Shown: positions 32,430 through 42,530, numbered from the stretch's first letter. The stretch is DNA of 64,000 bases from an uncultured Rhodobiaceae bacterium (GCA_913057645.1 CAJXOU010000009.1:1-64000); one strand, 5' to 3'. Notes: a model not told the origin generated them from the sequence alone. A program made the numbers and translations.

Positions 32430-33125
32430 ATGGCAAAGCTGATTGGGTTGAACGCGGTTCGGGCCGTTGCTCTCGGGGCAGCTGTTGGCCTTGCGGGTTG
32501 CAGCGGGTTCAACGGCGTCGAGGAAGCGCAGTATGGCGTGACGTACTCGCACCCGATCTCGGTGGAGACGGATGTCGCGACGCTCAATGTCGGTGTGGTG
32601 GCGGGTCAGCCCGGTGTTGCACCCTCCGACCGCGCGGCCATCGAAGGCTTTGCTGCGGCCTACCGCCAGCGGGGCCACGGGCCGCTCACCATCTCGACGC
32701 CCTCAGGTTCGCCGAACGCAGGCGCGGCGACCGTCGCGCTCAGCGATGTCCGCGACATCCTCTCCGAGAACGGCATCGGGACCGGTAGTCTTGCCTACAC
32801 GCCTTATCGCGCCTCCGGCGCCGATGCGAACGCTCCGGTTATCCTGTCCTTCAAGCGCTATGTGGCCAAGGCGACGGCGTGCGGAGACTGGTCGCAGGAC
32901 TACGCACTCGATCCCGCAAACGGCCTGATGCCCAATCACGGCTGTGCGACACAGAACAATCTGGCAGCGATGGTCGCAGATCCGGCGGATCTCATTGGCC
33001 CCCGTGACATGACGCCGGCAGATGCCGACCGCAGGAACACAGTGCTCGAGAAATACCGCGAGGGTGAGGCGACGGCGACGGTCCGTAGCGATCAGGACTC
33101 CGGCGCCGTGAGTGAGGTGGAATAA
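32430..33125 (+). CDS. cpaD: Pilus assembly lipoprotein CpaD
   Basis: A 231-residue CpaD-family lipoprotein. The signal peptide ends in the lipobox L-A-G-C near residue 23. The mature part has the family features PLTISTPSGSPN, SFKRYVAKATACGDWSQD and PNHGCATQNNLAAMVADPADLIGPR, with two Cys likely bonded. ATG 32430 is chosen because GAAGG lies 9 nt upstream; ATG 32421 would touch the ribosome site. It supports CpaC in the outer membrane. Confidence 0.92.
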   Translation: MAKLIGLNAVRAVALGAAVGLAGCSGFNGVEEAQYGVTYSHPISVETDVATLNVGVVAGQPGVAPSDRAAIEGFAAAYRQRGHGPLTISTPSGSPNAGAATVALSDVRDILSENGIGTGSLAYTPYRASGADANAPVILSFKRYVAKATACGDWSQDYALDPANGLMPNHGCATQNNLAAMVADPADLIGPRDMTPADADRRNTVLEKYREGEATATVRSDQDSGAVSEVE

Positions 33126-34441
33126 TGAGCAACCTGGCACACAAGGAACCCCCTGTGGAGGAACCCCTCGTTGAGGCACCGCCGATGCCGGGCGCCGCTG
33201 CCGCGCAGGAACCCGTCGTGGATAGTGAAACACTCGCCGTCATGAAGCCGGTGCCGCGGATCACGATCCACGCTTTCTGTGAGCAGCCGGGAACCGGCAG
33301 CGCGATACAGCGCGCGGGCGAAGACCGCCGCCTGGCGAAGGCCCATCTGACGGTACACATGGGTGGCATCCCGTCCGCAATCGAACAGTACCAGCAGGCC
33401 GCGACCCCCAATCTCATCATGGTCGAAACGCGTACTACCGGCCAGGAACTCTTTTCGCAGCTTGGCGCTCTCGCTGAGGTGTGCGATGCCGGCACCAAGG
33501 TTGTCGTCATAGGCCAGATGAACGACGTTTCGCTCTACCGCGAGATGATCCGGCAGGGTGTCAACGAGTACCTGGTCGCACCACTTCATCCGATGGGCGT
33601 CATCGAGGCGATCTCGCGTCTATATGTCGATCCAGATGCGCCACCGATCGGCCGAACGATTGCATTTATCGGCGCCAAGGGCGGTACGGGATCGAGCACC
33701 ATCGCTCACAATATCGGGTGGTGCATCTCGACCGGTATGGACGAGGACGTCATCATTACGGACCTCGATCTGCCATTCGGAACGGCCGGGCTCGACTTCA
33801 ATCAGGACCCTGCACAGGGTATCGCCGACGCGCTCACTGCGCCGGAACGCCTCGACGACGTGCTCCTCGACCGCTTGCTTGTGAAGTGCACCGACCGTCT
33901 CAGCCTCTTTGCTGCGCCTGCCGTTCTCGATCGCGACTTCGAGATGGATGGAGATAGTTGCGAGAGCGTTCTGGATATCGTCCGCGAGGGTGTTCCCTGC
34001 GTGGTCGTCGACCTGCCGCATGTCTGGGCGCCCTGGACAAAGAAGGTTCTCCTGTCTGCGGATGAGATTGTTATCACCGCAACGCCGGATCTTGCGAGCC
34101 TTCGCAATGCCAAGAATATTCTCGACATGACACGCCAGGCGCGGCCGAACGATAACTCCGCACATATCGTCATCAATCAGGTCGGCATGCCGAAACGCCC
34201 TGAAATCCCGGTGAAAGATTTTGCCGAAGCTGTTGGTGCCGAGGCAACGCTCGTTCTGCCGTTCAATCCGGGCCTCTTCGGCACCGCAGCGAACAACGGC
34301 CAGATGATCGAAGAACTCGATCCCAAGGGCAAGACCACCGAGGGGCTTCGCTTCCTCGCTCGTCAACTTTGCGGCCGCGAGATGCGCGCGTCGAAGCCGG
34401 CGAAATCGTCGATGTTCAGCTTTCTGTCCCGCAAGGGATAA
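33125..34441 (+). CDS. cpaE: Pilus localisation ATPase CpaE (TadZ)
   Basis: A 438-residue MinD/ParA-like protein. Residues 45-170 form an atypical receiver-like domain. The ATPase domain starts with IAFIGAKGGTGSST near residue 183, a deviant Walker A, followed by ITDLDLPFGTAGLDFNQDP. In other bacteria TadZ/CpaE places the Tad apparatus at the cell pole. Its ATG overlaps the cpaD stop by one base. Confidence 0.94.
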   Translation: MSNLAHKEPPVEEPLVEAPPMPGAAAAQEPVVDSETLAVMKPVPRITIHAFCEQPGTGSAIQRAGEDRRLAKAHLTVHMGGIPSAIEQYQQAATPNLIMVETRTTGQELFSQLGALAEVCDAGTKVVVIGQMNDVSLYREMIRQGVNEYLVAPLHPMGVIEAISRLYVDPDAPPIGRTIAFIGAKGGTGSSTIAHNIGWCISTGMDEDVIITDLDLPFGTAGLDFNQDPAQGIADALTAPERLDDVLLDRLLVKCTDRLSLFAAPAVLDRDFEMDGDSCESVLDIVREGVPCVVVDLPHVWAPWTKKVLLSADEIVITATPDLASLRNAKNILDMTRQARPNDNSAHIVINQVGMPKRPEIPVKDFAEAVGAEATLVLPFNPGLFGTAANNGQMIEELDPKGKTTEGLRFLARQLCGREMRASKPAKSSMFSFLSRKG

Positions 34442-34453
34442 TCGGAGGTAGTC

Positions 34454-35914
34454 GTGTTTGGAAGGCGGACCGAAGGCCAGCCAGTCCCGCGCAAGCCCGC
34501 AGCGGCGCCAGCGCCTGCCGACTCGCGCGCCAAGGCGCCGCCGGCCCCGGCAGATCCCGCCGCGGCGGCAAAGAGCCCGCAGGTCAAGCCGGTGGCAGCG
34601 CCAAAACCTGCCGCCGCGGCACGTACGGGCGATCACCGATCTGAAAACTACTACCAGATCAAAACGACGATCTTCAATGCACTGATCGACACGATCGACC
34701 TGACCCAGTTGGCTCAGCTGGACGCGGAGAGCGCGCGCGAAGAAATTCGCGACATCGTCAATGAAATTCTGTCGATCAAGAATGTCGTTATGTCGATCTC
34801 CGAGCAGGAAGCTCTCCTGCAGGACATCTGCAACGACGTCCTTGGATATGGTCCGCTGGAGCCACTCCTCGCTCGGGACGATATCGCCGACATCATGGTG
34901 AATGGCTGCGAACGCACCTTCATCGAAGTGAACGGCAAGGTCGAACTCACAGGCATCCGTTTCCGTGACAACAGTCAGCTGATGAACATCTGTCAGCGGA
35001 TCGTGAGCCAGGTCGGCCGTCGCGTCGATGAGTCGAGCCCGATCTGCGACGCGCGCCTGCCCGACGGCAGCCGTGTAAACGTGATCGTGCCGCCGCTCTC
35101 GATCGATGGTCCTGCACTCACCATCCGTAAGTTCCGCCGCGACAAGCTGACGATGGCCGACCTCGTTCAGTACGCGTCGATCTCTCAGGAAGGCGCGGAG
35201 GTTCTCGGTATCATCGGCAAGGTGCGTTGCAACGTCCTGATCTCGGGCGGTACGGGCTCGGGCAAGACGACGCTCCTGAACTGTCTCACCGGCTTCATCG
35301 ATGCGGACGAGCGCGTCATCACATGCGAAGACGCCGCCGAACTTCAGCTCCAGCAGCCCCATGTGGTCCGTCTTGAAACACGCCCGCCGAACCTCGAAGG
35401 GCAGGGTCAGGTAACGATGACCGAACTGGTGCGCAACTGTCTGCGTATGCGTCCCGAACGCATCATCGTCGGCGAAGTGCGTGGCCCGGAGGCCTTCGAT
35501 CTCCTCCAGGCCATGAACACGGGTCACGACGGTTCGATGGGTACGCTCCACGCGAACAGCCCCCGCGAAGCACTTTCGCGTCTGGAAAGCATGATCACGA
35601 TGGGAGGCTATCAGCTTCCGTCCAAGACGATCCGTGAAATGATCTGTGGATCCATTGACGTGGTGATTCAGGCCGCGCGTCTGCGCGATGGCTCTCGTCG
35701 CATCACCCACATCACCGAGGTTCTCGGCACGGAAGGTGATGTGATCATCACTCAGGACCTGTTCGTCTACGACATGGAAGGGGAAGACGAAGCAGGCAAG
35801 ATCATCGGCAAGCACAAGTCAACCGGTATTGCGCGACCATCTTTCTGGGACCGCGCCCGTTACTACAACCAGCACCATGCCCTTGCGGCCGCTCTCGACC
35901 GCGCGCAGGGCTGA
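34454..35914 (+). CDS. cpaF: Pilus assembly ATPase CpaF (TadA)
   Basis: A 486-residue type II/IV secretion hexameric ATPase. An Ala/Pro/Lys-rich leader of about 60 residues precedes the conserved region. Walker [15 protein letters not shown] lies near residue 264, the Asp-box CEDAAELQL near 290, the Walker B region [15 protein letters not shown] near 335, and the His box THGTLHAN-like [17 protein letters not shown] near 360. It powers pilin polymerisation and, lacking a separate retraction ATPase, may also drive retraction. GTG start at 34454. Confidence 0.95.
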   Translation: MFGRRTEGQPVPRKPAAAPAPADSRAKAPPAPADPAAAAKSPQVKPVAAPKPAAAARTGDHRSENYYQIKTTIFNALIDTIDLTQLAQLDAESAREEIRDIVNEILSIKNVVMSISEQEALLQDICNDVLGYGPLEPLLARDDIADIMVNGCERTFIEVNGKVELTGIRFRDNSQLMNICQRIVSQVGRRVDESSPICDARLPDGSRVNVIVPPLSIDGPALTIRKFRRDKLTMADLVQYASISQEGAEVLGIIGKVRCNVLISGGTGSGKTTLLNCLTGFIDADERVITCEDAAELQLQQPHVVRLETRPPNLEGQGQVTMTELVRNCLRMRPERIIVGEVRGPEAFDLLQAMNTGHDGSMGTLHANSPREALSRLESMITMGGYQLPSKTIREMICGSIDVVIQAARLRDGSRRITHITEVLGTEGDVIITQDLFVYDMEGEDEAGKIIGKHKSTGIARPSFWDRARYYNQHHALAAALDRAQG

Positions 35915-35928
35915 GGAAGCAGTCGAGT

Positions 35929-36915
35929 ATGGACACGACAACGCTGATCATCTTCGGCATTGCTCTGCTTGCCGCCCTTTGCATCGGCGGGATTGGTCTT
36001 CTATTCGTCGGCGGAGAATCGAAGTCACAGAAACGCATGGCGCGCGTCGCGCGGGGCGGCGCGGCGCGACTGACACCTGTTGAGGGCGAGGTAGACAACA
36101 ACGAGAAGAGGCGAAAGCAAGTTCAGGAGACGTTGCGCGATCTCGAAGAAAAGCAGAAAGAACAGAAGAAGAAAATTTCTCTCCGCACGAGAATCGAGCG
36201 GGCTGGAATCGAGATGGAACCTCGCACATTCTACATCGCGAGTGTCGTCGCGGGTCTTGTTGCTGCTCTTTTTCTGAAAGTCGCCGGCCTCTCCATGCTG
36301 GTCGCGGGACTTGGCGGTTTCGTGACGGCTTTCGGTCTTCCTCGCTGGGTTCTCTCCTATCTGGTGAAGCGGCGACAGAAGGCATTTGTCGAGGAGTTCG
36401 CAAATTCGATCGACGTCATCGTGCGTGGCGTCAAGTCGGGACTTCCCGTCAACGATTGCCTCAAGCTCATTGCCACGGAAGCACCGGAACCCGTTCGCAC
36501 GGAGTTTCAGGGTATCGTGGAAGGACAACGCGTTGGTGTCACGCTCGAGCAGGGCCTTGCGAAGATCTACGAGCGAATGCCGTTGCCGGAAGTGAACTTC
36601 TTCCAGATCGTTCTCTCGATCCAGCAGAAGACGGGCGGTAATCTCTCGGAAGCGCTCAGCAATCTTTCCAGGGTTCTACGCGAACGCAAGAAGATGCGTG
36701 GCAAGATTCAGGCAATGTCCCAGGAAGCCAAGGCATCGGCAGGCATCATTGGTTCGTTGCCGCCTGCCGTCATGGCGATGATTTATTTTACCTCGCCTGA
36801 CTACATGAATGTCCTCTTCACAACGACAGCCGGCAACATGATCATCGTCGGTGGTCTGATGTGGATGGGTATCGGCGTTCTCATCATGAAGAAGATGATC
36901 GACTTCAAATTCTAG
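35929..36915 (+). CDS. tadB: Inner-membrane platform protein TadB
   Basis: A 328-residue GspF/TadC-fold membrane protein. An N-terminal helix (TLIIFGIALLAALCIGGIGLL) and a charged, probably coiled cytosolic region (NEKRRKQVQETLRDLEEKQKEQ, split by Lys/Glu runs) precede paired helices at about 100-140. The type II secretion F domain (FVEEFANSIDVIVRGVKSGLPV near residue 155) follows, then C-terminal helices. It pairs with TadC as the pilus platform. It starts 14 bp after cpaF. Confidence 0.93.
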   Translation: MDTTTLIIFGIALLAALCIGGIGLLFVGGESKSQKRMARVARGGAARLTPVEGEVDNNEKRRKQVQETLRDLEEKQKEQKKKISLRTRIERAGIEMEPRTFYIASVVAGLVAALFLKVAGLSMLVAGLGGFVTAFGLPRWVLSYLVKRRQKAFVEEFANSIDVIVRGVKSGLPVNDCLKLIATEAPEPVRTEFQGIVEGQRVGVTLEQGLAKIYERMPLPEVNFFQIVLSIQQKTGGNLSEALSNLSRVLRERKKMRGKIQAMSQEAKASAGIIGSLPPAVMAMIYFTSPDYMNVLFTTTAGNMIIVGGLMWMGIGVLIMKKMIDFKF

Positions 36916-36924
36916 GACCGGAAA

Positions 36925-37902
36925 ATGGTAGCCGTCTTCGAACTTGCCGAGGGCATGTTCAATCTGGAGAACATCGTGATGCTGCTGACAGCAGTGGCAG
37001 CCTTCGCGACGATTCTCACTTTGACGGGACCTCTTTTGTCGACCGACAAGCTGTCCACCCGGATGAAATACGTTTCGACCGAGCGCGAAGCGATGCGCGC
37101 CCGCGCCCGCGAATCTCTGGCGCAGGAAAAGACACGCCTGCGTCATACGCCCAAAGGCTTCATGAAGGAAGTGGTCGAGAAGTTCACGAGCGGTCGCGCA
37201 CTCGAGAATGCCGACGTACGGGACAAGCTCCGCCAGGCGGGTTTCCGCGGCCCTGGGCCGATGTACACATTTGTCTTCTTCCGCTTCGTGATGCCGCCAA
37301 TCCTGTTTGTTCTGACGTTGCTTTACCTGGTTTTCCTCAATGATTTCGGCCTGCCTCCGATGGCGCGCTTCGCGGCCTCCTGCGCAGCCGCATTCGTTGG
37401 CTTCTACCTGCCGAATGTCTTCGTTCAGAACGTGATCGCCCGCCGTCAGGATTCGATCCGCAAGGCCTTCCCGGATGCGCTCGACCTCTTGCTGATCTGT
37501 GTCGAATCCGGCATGTCGATTGAGGCGGCCTTCCAGAAGGTTGCGACCGAGATCGGCACTCAATCCGTCGAACTCGCCGAGGAACTCGGGCTTACCACGG
37601 CCGAGCTCTCCTATCTTCAGGAGCGCCGTCAGGCTTATGAAAACCTCTCGAAGCGCACCGGGCTGCCGGGCGTCAAGGCGGTATCGACCAGTCTTATTCA
37701 GGCGGAACGCTACGGTACGCCGCTCGGTCAGGCCCTTCGTGTCATGGCGCAGGAAAATCGCGACATCCGCATGTCGGAAGCGGAAAAGAAGGCCGCCGGC
37801 CTGCCGCCGAAGCTCACCGTGCCGATGATCGTGTTCTTTCTGCCCGTTCTCTTCGGAGTCATTCTCGGCCCGGCCATCATCAAGGTGATGGCCGAGATCT
37901 GA
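36925..37902 (+). CDS. tadC: Inner-membrane platform protein TadC
   Basis: A 325-residue T2SSF-domain membrane protein. An N-terminal helix (IVMLLTAVAAFATILTL) is followed by an amphipathic cytosolic stretch, two helices around 112-165, and the F domain (AFPDALDLLLICVESGMSIEAAFQKVA near residue 180). The C-terminus LPPKLTVPMIVFFLPVLFGVILGPAIIK gives a final helix. It completes the platform with TadB; a terminator follows directly. Confidence 0.93.
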   Translation: MVAVFELAEGMFNLENIVMLLTAVAAFATILTLTGPLLSTDKLSTRMKYVSTEREAMRARARESLAQEKTRLRHTPKGFMKEVVEKFTSGRALENADVRDKLRQAGFRGPGPMYTFVFFRFVMPPILFVLTLLYLVFLNDFGLPPMARFAASCAAAFVGFYLPNVFVQNVIARRQDSIRKAFPDALDLLLICVESGMSIEAAFQKVATEIGTQSVELAEELGLTTAELSYLQERRQAYENLSKRTGLPGVKAVSTSLIQAERYGTPLGQALRVMAQENRDIRMSEAEKKAAGLPPKLTVPMIVFFLPVLFGVILGPAIIKVMAEI

Positions 37903-37930
37903 TACTCCGCGAAGCCGGACGGGAACAAGA

Positions 37931-37966
37931 AAAAGGCGCCTGCCGAAACAGCAGGCGCCTTTTCTG
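37931..37966. terminator. Terminator after tadC
   Basis: A 13-bp stem (AAAAGGCGCCTGC, 37931-37943, with 37951-37963) has a 7-nt loop and T/A-rich flanks on both sides. It also serves the convergent tadD-like gene. Confidence 0.93.
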
Positions 37967-37987
37967 TCTGACGAAGGAGGGGGGCGA

Positions 37988-38956
37988 TTACTGGATGGAA
38001 ACCCGGGTCTCGGGTGGGAGCGACGACACGCGGTCCTCGTCCTGAGCCGCTTCGGTCTTGCTGACGGGTGCCGGAGAAACCGGTGCTTCCGCTTCCGGCT
38101 TGCGATCGAGTTCTTCCATCTGTTTCCAGAGGGCGGGCTGCGCCAGCATGGAACGGAGATAGTCCATGTTCTCGTCGGCGACGCTCTGCGGCAGGTCGGC
38201 GCGGGCAAGCCGTTCGGCTTCATCGAAATTGCCCTTCAGGCCTAGCACGATGGCGAGGTTCTGCCTCGCATAAGCGTCGGATTTGGCATTGGCGACAGCC
38301 ATGCGCAGCGTGCGCTCCGCCATGTCGAGGTCGCCGGTCAGGGCATGGGAAAGGCCTAGATTGGTGAGGACCGAGGGGTTGTCCGGCGAAAGGGCGAGGG
38401 CCTCGTTGTAGTGCCGCTTGGCTTCGTCGTACCGGCCCATCTGGTCGAGAGCGACGCCGAGCGCCGACTGGATGGTCCAGTCGCGCGGAGACTTCTTGAG
38501 CGCCGTCGAGAGCATCGCCGCTGCCTGGTCGGGACGGCCGCTTGCCGTGAGCGCCTTGCCGTATTCGGCCATGATGGCAGCATCGTCCGGATGCTTGAGC
38601 TGGCTACGCTGCATGACGATGAGCGATTGTTCGAGCGAACCGATCTGGCGCAGTGCCTTGGAATAGCTGACCGCCACATCCGTCGCATCCGGGTTGCGTT
38701 CGTAGAGGGCGCCCCAATAGGCGGCTGCCGCGACATAATCCTGCGTTTTTGTGCTTTCGACAGCGGCTTTCCTGAGCGCCGGCTCGTCGATCTGGGCTTC
38801 TGCGGCCTCTTTCGGCGTCTGCTGTGCGGTCGTTTCGGCGCCGGTTGTCGCGCAGCCTGAAAGAGCGATCACGGAACACAGGGTTGCCGCAGCAAGCCAA
38901 CGCCCGCGCCTCGTGCGAGGAACGGATTGCGGAGTCATTTCGGCAAATGAGGACAT
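37988..38956 (-). CDS. tadD: TadD-like TPR lipoprotein
   Basis: A 322-residue lipoprotein with lipobox L-S-G-C35 (Cys 29 if the second Met is used). Tandem tetratricopeptide repeats span about residues 65-260, including GRPDQAAAMLSTALKKSPRDW, ALGVALDQMGRYDEAKRHYNEAL and LTNLGLSHALTGDLDMAERTL. A Pro/Glu/Ala-rich tail ends the protein. TadD proteins help secretin or pilotin assembly. It is convergent with tadC. Confidence 0.85.
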   Translation of the reverse strand: MSSFAEMTPQSVPRTRRGRWLAAATLCSVIALSGCATTGAETTAQQTPKEAAEAQIDEPALRKAAVESTKTQDYVAAAAYWGALYERNPDATDVAVSYSKALRQIGSLEQSLIVMQRSQLKHPDDAAIMAEYGKALTASGRPDQAAAMLSTALKKSPRDWTIQSALGVALDQMGRYDEAKRHYNEALALSPDNPSVLTNLGLSHALTGDLDMAERTLRMAVANAKSDAYARQNLAIVLGLKGNFDEAERLARADLPQSVADENMDYLRSMLAQPALWKQMEELDRKPEAEAPVSPAPVSKTEAAQDEDRVSSLPPETRVSIQ

Positions 38957-39127
38957 GAGATCGGTCCCGGTGCATAAAGCGGGGTGGGCCCGTGTGGTGC
39001 ACGAGCCATATTCACTCCCGATCTTGGGACAGACCGGTCAAGAAAGGATTAATTATAAGGAAGCCGGAGATATGCGGATTTGAAGGCCGGCCAGTGATCA
39101 GCGGGCCGGCGATATTCTGGATGGATT

Positions 39128-40285
39128 ATGGAACTAAAAAGGGTTGTCGAACGCGGGAAGCGCTGGGCGGAGATGGCAATGGCCGAGCTCTCGAGGCTGT
39201 CTGCGCGGACGATTCTCATCGCGCTTGGCGGGCTCTCCGTGGCCGTCTTCGCGCTTCTGATCTATCTGCGCCCTCCCGTGAGCCTCGAGGAACCGCCTGA
39301 GGCAGTGACCTTCTTTCAGATCGGCACGGGGAGCGCGGGCGATGAATATTTCGCGGTGGGCGAGCGCCTGGCCGCCGCGATCAGCCGCCCGCCCGGCACG
39401 CCACGCTGTGAAGGTGATCTTCCGTGCGGCGTTGCCGGTCTTCTGGCGGTGGCGAAGTCTTCGGCCGGACCGGTCGCCAATGTCCGCGCGGTGAGCGCGG
39501 GTCATTTCGATTCTGCCCTCGTCGCCGCTCCGATCCTCGATCTTGCCACGAGGGCGGAGGTTCCCTTCAAAGGCGAAAGGCCGATCCGCAATCTCCGCGC
39601 GATTGCCGGGGTCTATCGCGAGGCTCTCTATCTGGTTGCGAGCCGCAATGCCAACATCTCCATGCTTGCCGAACTCAAGGGCATGCGCGTCTCGGTGGGG
39701 CCGTCGGGGTCGGGTACGCGCGAGGCGGCGCTTCCCGTTCTCGCCGTTCATGGCTTCGGCCGCCGGACGGTGCAACTCTTCGAATACGACACGGAGACGG
39801 CGATTGAACTCATGCTGCGAGGCCAGCTCGATGCATTCTTTCTCGTCGATGCATTGCCGTCGTCCGAGATCGCAAGCCTGGCTGATCGCGGCTCGATCAA
39901 TATCGTGCCGATCGACGATGAAGAGGTACAACAGCTGACCAGGCCCGGTGCCAATTTCCAATCGCTCGAAATACCGGGAGATCTCTATCGTTTCATTCCC
40001 GACACGCAGACGCTCGGAGTGTCGATGATCTGGATCGTCAACGAAAATGCCGACGCCGAAATCGTCTACAAGATCACGAAGGCTCTTTTTCTGCCCAGCA
40101 ATCGCGTCCTGTTGTCCGGGCCGACATTACCGGGGCTTCTTCCGGGCGAACCTGGCGAAGCGGAACGGCTCGCTACCGCCTCGCTTCCCGTGCCGTTGCA
40201 CGAAGGTGCCGCGCGCTACTATGGCGAACTCGGGCTCGTCGAACCCGAACCCTTGCCCCCCGGCCCCGCGCCTGAAAGACCTTAG
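39128..40285 (+). CDS. TAXI-family TRAP-type solute-binding protein, membrane-anchored
   Basis: A 385-residue protein. A helix at about residues 27-47 (RTILIALGGLSVAVFALLIYL), without a clear cleavage site, anchors the binding domain. That domain has the TAXI start FQIGTGSAGDEYFAVGERLA, an internal GHFDSALVAAPILDLA and VSVGPSGSGTREAALPVL, and the C-terminal DTQTLGVSMIWIVNENADAEIVYKI. TAXI proteins deliver substrates such as glutamate-like acids to TRAP permeases, but no dctM/dctQ gene is in the window. Its stop overlaps the convergent GST stop. Confidence 0.85.
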   Translation: MELKRVVERGKRWAEMAMAELSRLSARTILIALGGLSVAVFALLIYLRPPVSLEEPPEAVTFFQIGTGSAGDEYFAVGERLAAAISRPPGTPRCEGDLPCGVAGLLAVAKSSAGPVANVRAVSAGHFDSALVAAPILDLATRAEVPFKGERPIRNLRAIAGVYREALYLVASRNANISMLAELKGMRVSVGPSGSGTREAALPVLAVHGFGRRTVQLFEYDTETAIELMLRGQLDAFFLVDALPSSEIASLADRGSINIVPIDDEEVQQLTRPGANFQSLEIPGDLYRFIPDTQTLGVSMIWIVNENADAEIVYKITKALFLPSNRVLLSGPTLPGLLPGEPGEAERLATASLPVPLHEGAARYYGELGLVEPEPLPPGPAPERP

Positions 40286-40962
40286 CCGTCGGCTTTCGCC
40301 TTTTCCTCGGCTTTCGCGCCTGCGATCCAGTCCTGCATGGATGGCAGCGTGAACACGGCGTCCATATAGGCGCGCACGGTGCCGTCGTCGCCGAGAGAGG
40401 CGAGATCAACCCCATAGGTTTCGAAACGCGAGACCACTGGCGCGTACATGGCATCCGTGACGGAGAAACGGCCGAACAGGAACCCCTGGTCCTCTATCGC
40501 CTGCCGTCCGAAGCGGTGCCTGAGCCCGCGCCAGAGCGCTACGATGCGCCGCGCATTCGCGAGCGCCTCCTCGGTATGACCCACCCCCGGATGGCGTTCG
40601 AGCACGGCCATCGGCATGTCGCGGCGAAGGTCCCGGAAGCCCGAATGCATTTCGGCTGCCGCACTTCTGGCAAGAGCGCGCGGAATGCTGTCCGTCGGCC
40701 AGAGGTTCTTGGCCGGAAACAGATCGGCGATCGTCTCGCAGATCGCAAGGGAATCCCCGATCACGACGCCGCGCCATTTCAGGGCGGGTACGAAACCTGT
40801 CGGCGAGTGGGGAAGGATTTGCGCCTTGGTATCCTCCCGGCGCAACCGGATACGGGTCTCGGTGAAGGGAATGCCTGCTTGCCGCATCAGCAGCCATGGC
40901 CGCAGGCTCCAGCTCGACCAGTTCTTGTCGCCAATAACGAGTTCGAACTCCGGTACCGGCAT
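40282..40962 (-). CDS. Glutathione S-transferase family protein
   Basis: A 226-residue cytosolic GST. The thioredoxin-like N-domain begins ELVIGDKNWSSWSLRPWLLM, with the S-S-W-S active-site region near residues 16-19, the cis-Pro segment in SPTGFVPAL near 57, and the glutathione-binding D-S-L-A-I near 70. The helical C-domain covers about 85-215 (FLFGRFSVTDAMYAPVV). The pattern fits bacterial zeta/YfcF-like GSTs; substrate unknown. Confidence 0.88.
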   Translation of the reverse strand: MPVPEFELVIGDKNWSSWSLRPWLLMRQAGIPFTETRIRLRREDTKAQILPHSPTGFVPALKWRGVVIGDSLAICETIADLFPAKNLWPTDSIPRALARSAAAEMHSGFRDLRRDMPMAVLERHPGVGHTEEALANARRIVALWRGLRHRFGRQAIEDQGFLFGRFSVTDAMYAPVVSRFETYGVDLASLGDDGTVRAYMDAVFTLPSMQDWIAGAKAEEKAKADG

Positions 40963-41063
40963 GAATCCCCCTGATCGTCTCGCCGTTGCGGGCTTGAGGG
41001 CCTCTCTATAAGGTTTCGAGCCAGCGAAATCACCTGTTTCTTCGACGCGGACGGGACCTCACC

Positions 41064-42440
41064 TTGCTCGATATATTTATCACCCGGAAGGACGCGGCGG
41101 CGACGCCAGTCTGGCTTGTCCGCTCCGGCGAGACGGAGAACTGGTGCGAAACCCATGCTGGTCCCGGGGCCGCATGGGTTACCACCTCGGGTTTCAAGGG
41201 CGAGGCTGGCAAGGTGCTGCTGCTGCCGGATGGGTCTGGCGGCCTGGCGGGCGTTTTGCTCGGTGTTGGCGATGGAAGCGATCCCTTTGTAGCTGGCGCG
41301 CTGCCCACCGTGCTGCCGATGGGAGACTTCCGGCTCGCAGGCGAGAAACACGGCGATGTGGCGAAGGCCGCACTCGGCTACGCGCTGGGAACCTACCGTT
41401 TCACGCGCTATTCGGGCACGCCGCGGGAGTGGCCGCGGCTGGTCCTGCCGGAAAGCGTCGACGGCGAGGAAGTAAGCCGGCTTGCGCGTGCCGTCTTTCT
41501 GGCGCGCGACCTCATCAACACGCCCGCAGGCGACATGAGCCCGGCCGATCTCGCCGCAGCGGCCGAGAAGGTAGCGGCAGCGCATGAAGCAAGCTTCCGC
41601 GTTGTCGAAGGTGATGCGCTTCTTGCCGAAAACTATCCGATGATCCATGCCGTCGGCCGAGCGGCCGGCGTTGCGCCGCGCCTCATCGATATGCGCTGGG
41701 GCCGAGCGGACGCGCCGAAAGTGACGCTGGTCGGCAAGGGGGTCTGTTTCGATACCGGCGGGCTGGACCTGAAGCCGTCGAGCGCCATGCTGCTCATGAA
41801 GAAGGATATGGGCGGGGCCGCCTGCGTTCTCGCGCTGGCCCAGATGCTCATGGAAGCGAAGCTCGATATTCGTCTTCGGCTGCTGATTCCGGCGGTCGAG
41901 AACAGCGTCTCCGGAAACGCATTCCGGCCGGGGGACGTTCTGCCGAGCCGCAAGGGTATTACGGTCGAAATCGGCAACACCGACGCCGAAGGCCGGCTCG
42001 TCCTTGCCGACGCACTGGTGGAGGCCGACGAGGAGAAGCCGGACCTGATCATCGACATGGCGACGCTGACCGGAGCGGCGCGCACCGCGCTCGGCCCCGA
42101 CCTTCCGCCCTTCTACACCGATGACGAGGAGCTGGCTTCGGAGATTGCCGTTTCTTCGGAAGCGATGTCCGATCCGCTTTGGCGCATGCCCCTCTGGAAG
42201 CCCTATGATGGCTGGCTTGAGAGCAAGATCGCGGATGTGAACCACATTTCGGACGGCCCGTTCGCGGGCTCGATTACGGCGGCACTTTTTCTGCGCCGTT
42301 TTGTCGAAAAGGCGCGGTCCCACGTGCATTTCGACATTTACGGCTGGGCGCCGAAGGCGAAGCCGGGCCGCCCGGTGGGCGGCGAGGCACAGGGCATTCG
42401 CGCTCTTTATCACCTTCTCCAGCGTCGATATGGTGCCTGA
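41064..42440 (+). CDS. Leucyl aminopeptidase family protein (M17)
   Basis: A 458-residue M17 metallo-aminopeptidase that removes N-terminal residues from peptides in the cytosol. The two-metal site includes the LVGKGVCFDTGGLDLKPS region near residues 223-240, KKDMGGAA near 251, and the signature NTDAEGRL at residues 305-312. It starts with TTG at 41064. The following MarR and NlpC/P60 genes and the nearby peptide importer suggest a role in digesting imported or cell-wall peptides. Confidence 0.92.
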   Translation: MLDIFITRKDAAATPVWLVRSGETENWCETHAGPGAAWVTTSGFKGEAGKVLLLPDGSGGLAGVLLGVGDGSDPFVAGALPTVLPMGDFRLAGEKHGDVAKAALGYALGTYRFTRYSGTPREWPRLVLPESVDGEEVSRLARAVFLARDLINTPAGDMSPADLAAAAEKVAAAHEASFRVVEGDALLAENYPMIHAVGRAAGVAPRLIDMRWGRADAPKVTLVGKGVCFDTGGLDLKPSSAMLLMKKDMGGAACVLALAQMLMEAKLDIRLRLLIPAVENSVSGNAFRPGDVLPSRKGITVEIGNTDAEGRLVLADALVEADEEKPDLIIDMATLTGAARTALGPDLPPFYTDDEELASEIAVSSEAMSDPLWRMPLWKPYDGWLESKIADVNHISDGPFAGSITAALFLRRFVEKARSHVHFDIYGWAPKAKPGRPVGGEAQGIRALYHLLQRRYGA

Positions 42441-42530
42441 CACTTGCTCGCAAGAATTCGGCCGCTAGACTGATACGGTCCCGGAACGGAGGTACCGGGC
42501 GGGGGATCATGGCAGCGTTGGGGGGACGTC

